Shown one piece after another: positions 15,873 through 24,704 of a stretch of 43,770 nucleotides of DNA. The notes under the pieces are model-generated. The model did not search any database. It saw only the letters and a program-made list of their open reading frames with translations, and was not told the DNA's origin. This DNA comes from Acidobacteriaceae bacterium. Lineage in GTDB: Bacteria > Acidobacteriota > Terriglobia > Terriglobales > Acidobacteriaceae. Each line of letters starts with the position of its first letter. Position 1 is the first letter of the stretch. Location: NCBI GenBank assembly GCA_003151155.1, contig PLWX01000176.1, positions 1 to 43,770 of the forward strand, given 5' to 3'. The position numbers and the translations under genes were made by a program.

Positions 15873-17591
15873 CTAGTTGCCGTTCGAACTCGTTGCCCCT
15901 GCCGAGGTCGCGAACGCGAGCTTGCCATCGAACACAAAACTTTGCGCACTGCAGCTACGCGGATAGGTACCGACGTTCATCCCGCCTCTCACAATAGTGG
16001 GCCAATAAAAAAGATGTCCCCCTGTCTCATCCTGGCAGATCAGAAAATCGAGGTGCGAGCCGGCCACAAGGTGCGCGATGACGCTAGATGCCACGTCCGC
16101 ATGAAGGACAACTTTCTGGAGGCTGCCGGAGGAGGCGTCAAAGCTCACGGTGTGCCTCGCGTCTGGCAACGAGAAGGAAGCGTCCTGCAAATGCGACTGG
16201 GAGGTGTCGGCTCCTGCTATTGTTGTGGTCGTTCTGACCAGGGCACCAAATGGAGACCATTCGCCAGGGGTTCCTTCCTTGACGACGACCCATCCAACGT
16301 ACCCGGTGCGATCGGGATCACTGCTAAACACGACTTCTCCAACTTGGTGCTCGCCGGAGACCGGCGGCGTAAGAGAGGCGCTGAATTTGTGTGCATTGGT
16401 CCCTCTACCAATCGAGAAGCCATTGGGAAACCGTATTTGCGCGGCTCCTCCATCCGCTTTATTGGTCGAAAACGAAAGCACGGTCCCATTGCCCAACTCG
16501 CCATAGATCAGATCCCACCAGCCCACCTCTCCTTTTTGATATTCGAGTCGATATGGCAAGGACCCATCGGTTGCAGAGAAGCTGAGGACGCCACGCGGCA
16601 CATCGCCCGCAAATCCGAGCGTCGCCGCAAGCTTGGGATCTTTTTGATTGCGAACCGTCCAGTTTGGCGATAGGTGTCCGTCGATGGCGAGATAACCACT
16701 GCCTTGAACCGGTCCGAACAGCCCGCCAATCACCATCGAAGGACTTTCAATGTGATTGTCCGGTTGCCCGCTCTCGGTATAGGAGCCAATGAAGATACTA
16801 CGTGCATTCCGATTCGTGACCGCGTACCCGCCCTTTTTGTTGTTCTCAGTGTGACACCCGACGTATGTATTGCCGAGGAAAGATTCGTCGAGAAATCCCC
16901 ATCCCCCATTGCCCATCGAGGAGACGCCGATCGCGACCCCTGCGTTAGCGTCAGCACCAACAACGTGGATTCCATGGCCACCATTGGCTTCGACAAATAG
17001 GTTATCCATGCTCCAGTTGTTCGCATTAGTATTGGGTCCGTTCCCTCGCGCCCAAGCAGCGATTTCAACTCCGTTGCCCCCGAACCCACGCACGTAGACG
17101 TTTTCAAGATGGGCCCGGGCATGCATGGTGATGCCGTTCGCGTTTCCACCTTGCGCGGAGGCAAGAACGGCAAGATCGCGGATGACCGTCCAATCCCCCG
17201 CGCCCCCATCATCGGAGGTAGTTGAGCGATCAATGATGATGCCGTCCACGCCCGGGTCGAAGACCAATACCGTTCCCGCGTTTCGCCCTGCACCGGATCC
17301 GCCTTCTAGAACCATGCCGCGGTTAACGTGCAGCGGCGCACTGAAGCGGTAACGGCCGGGCGGGATGAATAGCCGCGCTCCGTGACTTTTATCCGCCGTC
17401 AAGGTTCGAATCGCCTGTCGAAAAGAACCTAGGTTATCGCCTTTGCCGTCGTTACGGGCTCCAAATTGCGTCACTGAAGGGATCGCAGTCTTGTCAGCCT
17501 TGGATGCCTCGACTGCTTGCGAGAATACTGACGGAACGCACGCGATTGGGGCAAACAACAGAAATGAGAGTAAGAGTCCGCGGAATTTCAT
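15873..17591 (-). CDS. Secreted right-handed beta-helix protein (pectate lyase 3-like)
   Basis: A 572-residue exported protein. The signal peptide MKFRGLLLSFLLFAPIACVPSVFS is followed by the Pectate_lyase_3 beginning SVTQFGARNDGKGDNLGSFR and LFIPPGRYRFSAPLHVNRGM. Beta-helix coils run from about 90 to 300 with the usual Asn/Gly turns: NANGITMHARAHLENVYVRG, GGHGIHVVGADANAG, YVGCHTENNKKGGYAV. A second, non-helical part (about 330-572) is unassigned. The family includes polysaccharide lyases and depolymerases, and such enzymes inside exopolysaccharide loci trim the product or edit failed export. ATG 17591 is chosen for the signal peptide and an upstream GAGG; an in-frame start 54 bases earlier is less likely. 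Confidence 0.82.
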   Translation of the reverse strand: MKFRGLLLSFLLFAPIACVPSVFSQAVEASKADKTAIPSVTQFGARNDGKGDNLGSFRQAIRTLTADKSHGARLFIPPGRYRFSAPLHVNRGMVLEGGSGAGRNAGTVLVFDPGVDGIIIDRSTTSDDGGAGDWTVIRDLAVLASAQGGNANGITMHARAHLENVYVRGFGGNGVEIAAWARGNGPNTNANNWSMDNLFVEANGGHGIHVVGADANAGVAIGVSSMGNGGWGFLDESFLGNTYVGCHTENNKKGGYAVTNRNARSIFIGSYTESGQPDNHIESPSMVIGGLFGPVQGSGYLAIDGHLSPNWTVRNQKDPKLAATLGFAGDVPRGVLSFSATDGSLPYRLEYQKGEVGWWDLIYGELGNGTVLSFSTNKADGGAAQIRFPNGFSIGRGTNAHKFSASLTPPVSGEHQVGEVVFSSDPDRTGYVGWVVVKEGTPGEWSPFGALVRTTTTIAGADTSQSHLQDASFSLPDARHTVSFDASSGSLQKVVLHADVASSVIAHLVAGSHLDFLICQDETGGHLFYWPTIVRGGMNVGTYPRSCSAQSFVFDGKLAFATSAGATSSNGN

Positions 17592-17652
17592 CGGGGAGAC
17601 CTCGTTGAGGAGAATGCCAAAGCAGAACCCTTCGACGGATGGCACGAATCTG

Positions 17653-19017
17653 TTAGGAAGTGCCAGTTCGCCGCAAAGGCCAAACGGAAGCGATGAGGAT
17701 CAACAACAGCGGAGTGAACTGTGTGCGCTGGCGGATCAGTAGGCCGAAGTTACTCAGCGCCAGGGAAAATACCGCTGAGAAGATGACTCCAAAGGAAACC
17801 ACGTAGGTCACGAAAGGTTCCGAACTCCAATGTCGCAACATTCTTGCGATTGGAACGCGCACTCGCCAGAGAAAATACAGGATCACAAGCGCTTCCACCG
17901 TCGCCAACAGGGCTAGCGGATTGGGGATCTCCCACGGAAACGGTCGGAACATTAAGAAAGGCGAGAGCAAAAGCTTCAGCGGAGCGCTTTGAGCGGCGCC
18001 AAAGGAACTGCCCCCATGCATGGTCCCGGACCCCAATTTCTCGATTCGTTCCAGACCTCCCGCCGCAGAGTCCACGTTTAGCAATTGGGTTGCGTTCGTT
18101 ACGAGGTACCAGACACCGAAGGCCATCGCGGGGGTGCCCAGGAGTCTTGCTAAAGATGCGACCGTTCCTTGGTTGCCTTTTCTGAATGTATACGCGAGGA
18201 AAATGGCGATCGCCACAATCCCGATAACGTGGGGGCGTGTGAGTGCTCCAAGCGCCATGGCGGGCAACATGAAAGAGAATCCCCTCAACAGCCGTGCCGA
18301 AAGCAATTCCGCAAAGCCGTAAGAAACCATACCGATGCTCAACATCATTAACGCATCCTTGCCAAGCGCGGCGTTCCAAAATTGACAAGAAGGGAGAAGG
18401 AAGAGCAGCAACGCGCCGAATTCCTTTCGTCCCGCAGGGAAGGCCTCTCTAAAAGCCGCATAGAAAAAATAAATCCCCCAGAATGCGGCGCTTGCAAACA
18501 GCACATTGATTGTTGGGAATGTCGGCCCAATCAAATTGATTAGAATCGCCGCGACCAGGTTGAGGAACGACGTCCCCCACACGTGTCCCACAATTGGATA
18601 ATCACCGTGCGCTGAGAAGTACGCTGCCCATTGTTTGCCGACGGAGTAGTAGGTGCTGGCATCCGCGCCCTTGACGTAATACACGAAAAGCAGCGTCATG
18701 TATCCGCCGGAACTCGCAATCTTCATCGCATAAGAAACCAGCATGAGCTTTCCTAATACAGGCGTTTGTTTAGTGATTCGGAAGATCAATAAGAAGTTGA
18801 TCAAGCAAAGCAGCGGGACAAAGATCAGTGCCGACCCGAATTCGTAGTTGCCAGCGAAGAAGAGGGACCAAACCCAGAACGGAGAGGCCAAAAGCAGAAG
18901 CAAGCTTACCCCGAGCATCAGGTTGCGCTGACCGGTGCTCAGAGACAAGTCTTCACGGCGACACGTCGCCGCCACTGAACTCGCGGAGATGGACATCGTG
19001 CCTGAATGACTCATCAC
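17653..19017 (-). CDS. Polytopic inner-membrane protein, possible second polymerase
   Basis: A 454-residue protein with about ten to eleven hydrophobic segments, from LMLGVSLLLLLASPFWVWSL to FTPLLLILIASVWP. The large loop between about residues 300 and 350 is hydrophilic (NVDSAAGGLERIEKLGSG). No family motif is certain: it lacks the Wzy_C signature seen in the gene at 26270, but overall shape (many helices, one long periplasmic loop, location in the cluster) is like EpsG/Wzy-type polymerases. It lies 61 bases before the beta-helix gene on the same strand, probably one transcript. I do not recognise it more precisely. Confidence 0.6.
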   Translation of the reverse strand: MMSHSGTMSISASSVAATCRREDLSLSTGQRNLMLGVSLLLLLASPFWVWSLFFAGNYEFGSALIFVPLLCLINFLLIFRITKQTPVLGKLMLVSYAMKIASSGGYMTLLFVYYVKGADASTYYSVGKQWAAYFSAHGDYPIVGHVWGTSFLNLVAAILINLIGPTFPTINVLFASAAFWGIYFFYAAFREAFPAGRKEFGALLLFLLPSCQFWNAALGKDALMMLSIGMVSYGFAELLSARLLRGFSFMLPAMALGALTRPHVIGIVAIAIFLAYTFRKGNQGTVASLARLLGTPAMAFGVWYLVTNATQLLNVDSAAGGLERIEKLGSGTMHGGSSFGAAQSAPLKLLLSPFLMFRPFPWEIPNPLALLATVEALVILYFLWRVRVPIARMLRHWSSEPFVTYVVSFGVIFSAVFSLALSNFGLLIRQRTQFTPLLLILIASVWPLRRTGTS

Positions 19018-19421
19018 AGCCTAGCCGGGTAGTTCGTCATGACCACCGACGACCGATCATGAGGCTAACCCGCGGAAAATTGAGCGATCTACGAACGATC
19101 TTGAATTGCACGGAGGGAAGAAGCGTCGGCAATTTGCCATCAGAATGTGCTTGGGCCGCCACGAACCATTAAAATCTCCTCCGGCCGATCTTAATCGAGT
19201 CACATATTCCACAGGGCCCTCCATGCTTCTTACGTCATGTGAACGTTCGGTTCTCTAGGCGTGATGGGTATTCCAGATGCCGTGCGTGTGGCCGCGATTG
19301 CAGATATTATAACGTCAATCCAGGCTGCGTAAAATTCGATTGAGTGTTTTGCAGGATAAAGCCACCGTATGCAAGAGTTCGCCGAAATGCAACAAACCGC
19401 AAATCCCTCGATCAATGACCC
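19018..19421. other. Divergent intergenic region, 404 bases
   Basis: It separates the minus-strand membrane-protein gene from the plus-strand GT4 gene and must hold promoters for both. An ATTATAAC box near 19313 could be a -10 element for the plus strand, but no good -35 box is found at proper spacing. No ORF with coding character, repeat or RNA gene is seen. Confidence 0.4.
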
Positions 19422-20564
19422 ATGGCGATGAGGGTATTGCATGTGATCGAAAGTCTAGCTCCTGCGGGTGCCGAACAAGTGCTGCTCGAGACCTTGCCCG
19501 CGATGGCGAATATAGGTGTTGTGGGAGATGTCGCGGTGCTTTGGCCCCCTTACGATCTCGCAATATCGCTCCGCGAGCGCGGGACCCGCGTCCAAGAACT
19601 TGATATCCCATCCACATGGAGCGTGCGTAGGGGAAGATCCGCTTTGCAGAGGCTCGCAGCCGAGGGGCAATATGACTTGATCCATGCGCACCTGCCAATG
19701 GCGGTATTCTACTCCGCCATCGTGAGAGGTCCGGTGCCAGTCGTGGCGACCTTCCACGGACTTAGTTTCGAGTATTATCCGGCGAGCACCATCTTCAAGA
19801 AAATGCGCCGAATCGCCGAACGCTGGTGGACGAACCATTGCATCGACTCCTTTATCGCGGTGTCTTGTGCGGTTGCAGATCATTACAGCCAAGTGCTCCA
19901 CATTCCCCGCGAGAAGATCGAGATTATTCCCAACGGCTTCCCTGTGAAGACGTTAATCCGAAATCCTGCCCTTGATGTTCCTTCCGTGCGAAGGACATTG
20001 GGCTTCGCGGCAGAGGATTTTCTGTTATTGCATGTGGGAAGATTCGTCCGTCAGAAAGGGCACATGCACCTTCTGAGGGCGGTACAGGAGTTAACTAGGC
20101 GAGGATTGAAGTTCAAGCTCCTGTTGCTCGGTCAGGGGCCAATGCGGGCGGAACTTGAGTCTTTTCTTGGGCTCCACCATCTGGATGAACTTGTGAAAAT
20201 CTGTGCGCCTGTATCGCATCCAGAATTGTTGAAAGTTCTGCAAGCGTCCGATCTATTTGTCTTTCCAAGCGTGTCCGAGGGGTTCGGGATGGCTGCGGGC
20301 GAGGCGATGTGCATGGGCGTCCCGGTCGTCGCTTCGAATCTACCCGGAATCGCCTCACTAATCGAAGACGAGGTTTCCGGAGTTCTCGTGCCTCCTGGAG
20401 ATCCCGAAGCGCTGGCAACCGCAATCGAACGATTGGCAACCGATCCTGCTACTCGTTACCGTTTGGCTGCGGAAGCTCGTAAGCGCATCGAGCAGGAATT
20501 CTCCATCGAAAAGATCGCGCTCAAGATTGCCAATGTTTACCGCAGGCTACTCCGTATCGATTAG
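19422..20564 (+). CDS. GT4-family glycosyltransferase
   Basis: A 380-residue GT-B enzyme. The N-terminal acceptor domain begins RVLHVIESLAPAGAEQVLLE, the glycine-rich start typical of GT4, with YDLIHAHLPMAVFYSA. The C-terminal donor domain carries IPNGFPVKTL, LHVGRFVRQKGHMHLLRAV and VFPSVSEGFGMAAGEAMCMG, holding the E-x7-E motif. It transfers a sugar from an NDP donor to the lipid-linked repeat unit with retention. ATG 19422 or 19428 are both possible. It is single on its strand and runs tail-to-tail, overlapping by 18 bases, into the Wzx flippase gene. Confidence 0.92.
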   Translation: MAMRVLHVIESLAPAGAEQVLLETLPAMANIGVVGDVAVLWPPYDLAISLRERGTRVQELDIPSTWSVRRGRSALQRLAAEGQYDLIHAHLPMAVFYSAIVRGPVPVVATFHGLSFEYYPASTIFKKMRRIAERWWTNHCIDSFIAVSCAVADHYSQVLHIPREKIEIIPNGFPVKTLIRNPALDVPSVRRTLGFAAEDFLLLHVGRFVRQKGHMHLLRAVQELTRRGLKFKLLLLGQGPMRAELESFLGLHHLDELVKICAPVSHPELLKVLQASDLFVFPSVSEGFGMAAGEAMCMGVPVVASNLPGIASLIEDEVSGVLVPPGDPEALATAIERLATDPATRYRLAAEARKRIEQEFSIEKIALKIANVYRRLLRID

Positions 20565-22085
20565 CTTCTCTTCCGCAGCGTTCCCGTTCCCCGGCCGCAA
20601 TGCCGCCTTGATCGCCCGAAGGTTATGCCCACTGAGTTGGTAGAGCACCGCGGTAGCCACGACGAAAGTGATTCCATTCACGATCCAGCACGGCCAAGGC
20701 GAATTCCATTGCGTTACCCCCAGCACGCAGAGATACACGAAAAGCGCGGCGGAAATGCGTCCCATGCGGTAAGGCACATGGAAGAGGCGTTGGGCGAAGA
20801 AGTACATCAGGACCGCGATCACGATGAATGCGATCATGTTGGCATACGCCGAGCCGTACATGCCATAGCGCGGCACCAGCACGAAATTCAGCAGGATATT
20901 CACCGCGAACGCACCCGAACTCGATGCAAACAGGAAGATGCTGCGTTTGGCCTGCATCGCCGACAACATGCTCAGCGCATACAGCCCTTGAAACAGGAAT
21001 GATCCCACGATCCAGGGTGCCACTTGCGCTGCGCCGCGATACCTCGCGTCCAGGAACTGAACGACAAAAACTTCCACCGCGAGCGAACCCGTTACCGCGA
21101 TCCACGTCAGGAAGATCGCGATCATCGATGTCAGCCTTCCGAGTCGATCTTTGGAGGCATCCCCATGTCGCGCGAGTGCGAAAAACGTAGGAGACCACGC
21201 TTGGCAGACGGAAAGTCCAACCATGTACATTGACTTTCCAATCGTGTATGCAAGCGAATAGACCCCGACTTCGGCAATCGAGCGATACCGCGCCAGGATA
21301 AATCGGTCCGCAACATCCAAGCCGTAACCAGTGAGGTAGTGTGGGATCAGCGGGAAGGAAAGCAATAACGTCTCGCGCAGATAATGCCATTTCCAGCCAC
21401 CCGAGAACCACCGTCGCATGAGGTACAGGCAGATTCCCGCGATTCCGACTGCGGCGAGTAGCTTAGCCAGCAACATCCCGTATGCACCCATACGAAAAAT
21501 CACCAAGTAGGTGACGGCGAAGCTCACCGTCAGGAGGAACGATGTCGCAGAAACCGCGAGATATTTCCCCGGTGCTGACTCAACTTGGTAGAGCGTCTGA
21601 CGATAAAGCAGCACATGGAGGCCAATCGCGGCGCCCACTGAGAGGGCAATGTACGGATAAAAGGGGACCTCGAAGTTCGGCACGAAGCGATGCATGATCG
21701 CCGGCACCACCGTAAACGAGAACACCAGCATCAGCCCAATCGTGCCAAGCACACTCCACAGCACACTACTGACGTACGCCTTCAGTTCCTCGGCAGAATC
21801 AATGTATTGAAAATAAAGGCGCCGGAGACTGTCATCTAACGACAGCCCGAGTCCTCGAACAATGAACTGGCCAATGCTGTCAGAGAGAGCGATGATTCCG
21901 TACGCGGATGGGGTGAGAAACTTCGCGTAGAGGGGCACCAGAACGAAGAAGCTGATGACCTTGTCACCGATATTTGCGAGCGCATATAGCGCCGATCCGC
22001 GCACCAGTTTCCCTGACAGAGACTTGCCGGATGGAACGGTGGTTGTTTCCTCACTCGTTTCCGGGGACTGCGATGCGTTTCTCAA
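20547..22085 (-). CDS. wzx: Wzx-type polysaccharide flippase
   Basis: A 512-residue MOP-superfamily membrane protein with about fourteen hydrophobic segments. The N-terminal Polysacc_synt region begins LVRGSALYALANIGDKVISF, then FLTPSAYGIIALSDSIGQFI; conserved charges follow in GYGLDVADRFILARYRSIAE and the C-terminal half has LLNFVLVPRYGMYGSAYANM. It flips undecaprenyl-linked repeat units to the periplasm. The start is TTG 22085, supported by an AAGGA ribosome site five bases upstream; the ATG at 22107 is out of frame. It stands divergent from the tyrosine-kinase operon, sharing a 291-base control region. Confidence 0.9.
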   Translation of the reverse strand: MRNASQSPETSEETTTVPSGKSLSGKLVRGSALYALANIGDKVISFFVLVPLYAKFLTPSAYGIIALSDSIGQFIVRGLGLSLDDSLRRLYFQYIDSAEELKAYVSSVLWSVLGTIGLMLVFSFTVVPAIMHRFVPNFEVPFYPYIALSVGAAIGLHVLLYRQTLYQVESAPGKYLAVSATSFLLTVSFAVTYLVIFRMGAYGMLLAKLLAAVGIAGICLYLMRRWFSGGWKWHYLRETLLLSFPLIPHYLTGYGLDVADRFILARYRSIAEVGVYSLAYTIGKSMYMVGLSVCQAWSPTFFALARHGDASKDRLGRLTSMIAIFLTWIAVTGSLAVEVFVVQFLDARYRGAAQVAPWIVGSFLFQGLYALSMLSAMQAKRSIFLFASSSGAFAVNILLNFVLVPRYGMYGSAYANMIAFIVIAVLMYFFAQRLFHVPYRMGRISAALFVYLCVLGVTQWNSPWPCWIVNGITFVVATAVLYQLSGHNLRAIKAALRPGNGNAAEEKLIDTE

Positions 22086-22189
22086 ACGAATCCTTCTCGG
22101 CGCTCATGTTACATCACCTGCGGAATTCCCCTCAGGGCACGCGTAAGTGTGCTAAGGCTTGACCTTAGGTGGTTTTTAAAATTCGAGCA

Positions 22190-22218
22190 GTCGCAATTTT
22201 GCTTTTCGTCGCTATAAT
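22190..22218 (+). promoter_or_regulatory. Promoter of the core export operon
   Basis: A perfect TATAAT lies at 22213-22218. The -35 region at 17-base spacing (22190-22195, GTCGCA) is poor, so the promoter may depend on an activator. The transcript would begin near 22225 and carry a leader of about 150 bases before the kinase gene. Confidence 0.5.
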
Positions 22219-22296
22219 ACCTTCACCGTACCGCACAGGGTTCCAAGCTTTCAGTCTTGCTGCGCCGCAACGTCTATTGCTTCGCTTGTGAACCCA

Positions 22297-22327
22297 AGCG
22301 TGCCCCACGCCCCTATTGGGCCACGCT
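22297..22327 (+). other. Leader hairpin ahead of the tyrosine-kinase gene
   Basis: AGCGTGCCCC (22297-22306) and GGGCCACGCT (22318-22327) form a 10-base stem with a single mismatch around an 11-base loop. It lies 50 bases before the start codon without a following T tract, so it is not an obvious terminator. It could affect RNA stability or translation; no known riboswitch pattern is recognised. Confidence 0.4.
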
Positions 22328-22376
22328 CAAATGCGCCATTACCATTGAGAACCCAGGTCCAGAGCGCTGAAACTTG

Positions 22377-24689
22377 ATGATGAATAACGAACTTCCTGTC
22401 ACGAGAAACTCACAGAAGGACTTTTCTGTCTCAATGGGCCCATTTCCCGCGGGTGCGAGTGAGTTCATTGCGACCGTCCAAGAGACCGGTCTGCTCGACT
22501 ACTGGCGAATGCTGGTCAATCGAGGCCGGTTGATCCTTTACGTCGCCGTGGTGGTGTTCACCCTCGTCGCCCTCGTCACGTTCAAGATGACGAGGAAGTA
22601 TGAAGCGATCGGCCGGATCATGGTAAGCCGCGATAACGGAGATGTTGTTGCCGACCAGATCACCCAGCAGGCAGGTGGCGGTAGTGGCGGCGGCGATATC
22701 AACACTGAGATCGAAACCCAGGCCAACATCGTTCAGAGCGACAGCCTTGCGCTCGCTGTCATTCAGCAGATGCACTTGTATCAGGAGCCGGATTTTGCGG
22801 GCAAGTACGCGAAGATCAACTACGACGGTGGCGTCACCCCGCTGGGCACCCCTCCGGACATGGATCCGAAGTTGCAGGAAGAGATGCTGAATATCTTCAA
22901 GGCGAACCTGTCAGTCGTGGAAGTTCCGAACACCCGCATCATCGAGATCCACTACTTCAGCCCGAATCCGAAGTTGGCAGCCGATATCGCTCAGCAGATC
23001 GCCGACACTCTTGAGCAGCGTGGTACGCAGGTAAGATATGAGGCGACCACGCATGCCACAGATTGGCTCTCGAGCGAATTGAACGATCTGAAACGGCAGG
23101 TCGAGCAGTCGGAACAGAGTCTCGTCGAGTATCAAAAGAAGGCTGGAATCGTAGGCCTCGACGACAAGCAGAACACGATCATGACCAAGCTTGATGACCT
23201 CAATCACGCGCTCACGCTGGTTCAGAATGATCGTGCCGCCAAGCAAGCTAACTTCGAATCGATCCAGTCCAGCAAACCCGAACTGAGTGCCGCCGTCCCT
23301 GGAACCAGCCAGATTTACAAGCTCCGTCAGCAGGAAACAGACCTGAAGGGCCAATACGCGCAGGCGATGGCCCAATTTGGCGAGCAGTACCCGAAGGCGG
23401 TCGCAATTGCAAACCAGTTGAAAGAACTTCAGGTTGCAATTGCACTGGAAAACGATCGGATCGCCGCTTCTCTGAAAAGTGACTTTCAGATCGCGAAGTC
23501 ACACGAACAGAGCTTGAACGATATCTTCGAGCAGCAAAAACAAGACGCGATTGATCTCAGCGAGCGCTCCGTGGAGTACAAGATCCTGGAGCGCGATGCA
23601 AACAGTTACCGTGACCTTTACGAGTCTCTGACGAAGACCCTGAAGCAGGCTGAGGTTCTGGCAAGTTTGCAGTCGAGTAACATCAGCGTGATTGATGCTC
23701 CCGTCGTTCCGTCTCACCCGACCAAGCCGAACATCCCGCGAAATCTAGCGATTGGCTTGGTGGTGGGTCTCGCGCTCGGCGTTGCGGCTGGATTTACCTC
23801 CGAGATGTTGGATAACCGGGTGTACCGGGCGGAAGATGTTCCTCCCATTGCCAAGCTTCCGGTCTTGGTAAGTATCCCCTTCTTCAGTTTCCCTGTGCCC
23901 GAGAAATCCGAGGAAGAGTTGCCAATTCCCGCAGACAAACACCTTGGTCTCATTTCCGCGCAGCAACCGCGCTCAGAATGGGCAGAGGCCTATCGTGCAC
24001 TTCGCACTTCCGTGCTGCTGTCGTCTTCTGGAGCTCCACCGAAATTACTGCTGGTGACCAGCGGTCTCCCACAAGAAGGAAAAAGCACGACTAGCTTTAA
24101 CCTCGCCACCGTGATGGCCCAGCGCGGCGGTCGTGTGCTGTTGGTTGACGCTGACCTCCGCCGACCCACCGTCCATATCATTGCTGGCGTCAAGCCGGAG
24201 TCAGGGCTCAGCACGATTCTTACGGGCTCGACTACGTTGAAAGACTCGACCCTTAAGACGGAAATTCCCGGTCTCGATATATTGCCCGCTGGTCCCATAC
24301 CGCCAGCGCCGGCTGAGTTGTTGGGATCAGACGCAATGAAGGGCGTGCTCGCGCAGTGCAAAGCGGAATATGATTTTGTGATTCTGGACGCGCCGCCGGT
24401 CCTCTCCGTCACCGATGCCGTAATCCTCTCCGTCGAGGTTGATGCCGTGCTCGTTGTAGTCCGAGCCGCGGTCACCACGAAGCACTGTATCCGCCGCACC
24501 CGGGAATTGCTTTCAGCGGTGGGAGCGAAGGTGCTCGGAATTATCGTGAATGCGCAGACGACGTCGTTTGCGGATGATTATTACTATTACGGAAAATCGA
24601 AGTACTCCAAATATTACTCAGCGCACGGGGAAGACAACTCCGGTGGTAACGGTTCCGGTTCAGGGCAAGGACGATCGGCAACAGTGTAG
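22377..24689 (+). CDS. wzc: Wzc-like BY-type tyrosine kinase / polysaccharide co-polymerase
   Basis: A 770-residue inner-membrane protein. A Wzz domain follows the first membrane helix (GRLILYVAVVVFTLVALVTF) and ends at a second (NLAIGLVVGLALGVAAGFTS, about 460-480), with a long periplasmic coiled-coil between. The cytoplasmic BY-kinase domain (about 530-745) has Walker A LPQEGKST, Walker A' RVLLVDADLRRPTVH and Walker B FVILDAPPVLSVTDAV. The tail holds a tyrosine cluster, DDYYYYGKSKYSKYYSAHG, the autophosphorylation site. It sets chain length and, with Wza, spans the envelope. Start codons at 22374 (TTG), 22377 and 22380 (ATG) are contiguous; 22377 is chosen arbitrarily between the ATGs. First gene of the export operon. 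Confidence 0.95.
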   Translation: MMNNELPVTRNSQKDFSVSMGPFPAGASEFIATVQETGLLDYWRMLVNRGRLILYVAVVVFTLVALVTFKMTRKYEAIGRIMVSRDNGDVVADQITQQAGGGSGGGDINTEIETQANIVQSDSLALAVIQQMHLYQEPDFAGKYAKINYDGGVTPLGTPPDMDPKLQEEMLNIFKANLSVVEVPNTRIIEIHYFSPNPKLAADIAQQIADTLEQRGTQVRYEATTHATDWLSSELNDLKRQVEQSEQSLVEYQKKAGIVGLDDKQNTIMTKLDDLNHALTLVQNDRAAKQANFESIQSSKPELSAAVPGTSQIYKLRQQETDLKGQYAQAMAQFGEQYPKAVAIANQLKELQVAIALENDRIAASLKSDFQIAKSHEQSLNDIFEQQKQDAIDLSERSVEYKILERDANSYRDLYESLTKTLKQAEVLASLQSSNISVIDAPVVPSHPTKPNIPRNLAIGLVVGLALGVAAGFTSEMLDNRVYRAEDVPPIAKLPVLVSIPFFSFPVPEKSEEELPIPADKHLGLISAQQPRSEWAEAYRALRTSVLLSSSGAPPKLLLVTSGLPQEGKSTTSFNLATVMAQRGGRVLLVDADLRRPTVHIIAGVKPESGLSTILTGSTTLKDSTLKTEIPGLDILPAGPIPPAPAELLGSDAMKGVLAQCKAEYDFVILDAPPVLSVTDAVILSVEVDAVLVVVRAAVTTKHCIRRTRELLSAVGAKVLGIIVNAQTTSFADDYYYYGKSKYSKYYSAHGEDNSGGNGSGSGQGRSATV

Positions 24690-24704
24690 GCGGAAAACAA
24701 GCGA

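Noticed and set aside
19297-19312. Sigma-54-like TGGCC...TTGCA before the GT4 gene
   Set aside because: The GG and GC pairs are eight bases apart, not the required ten.
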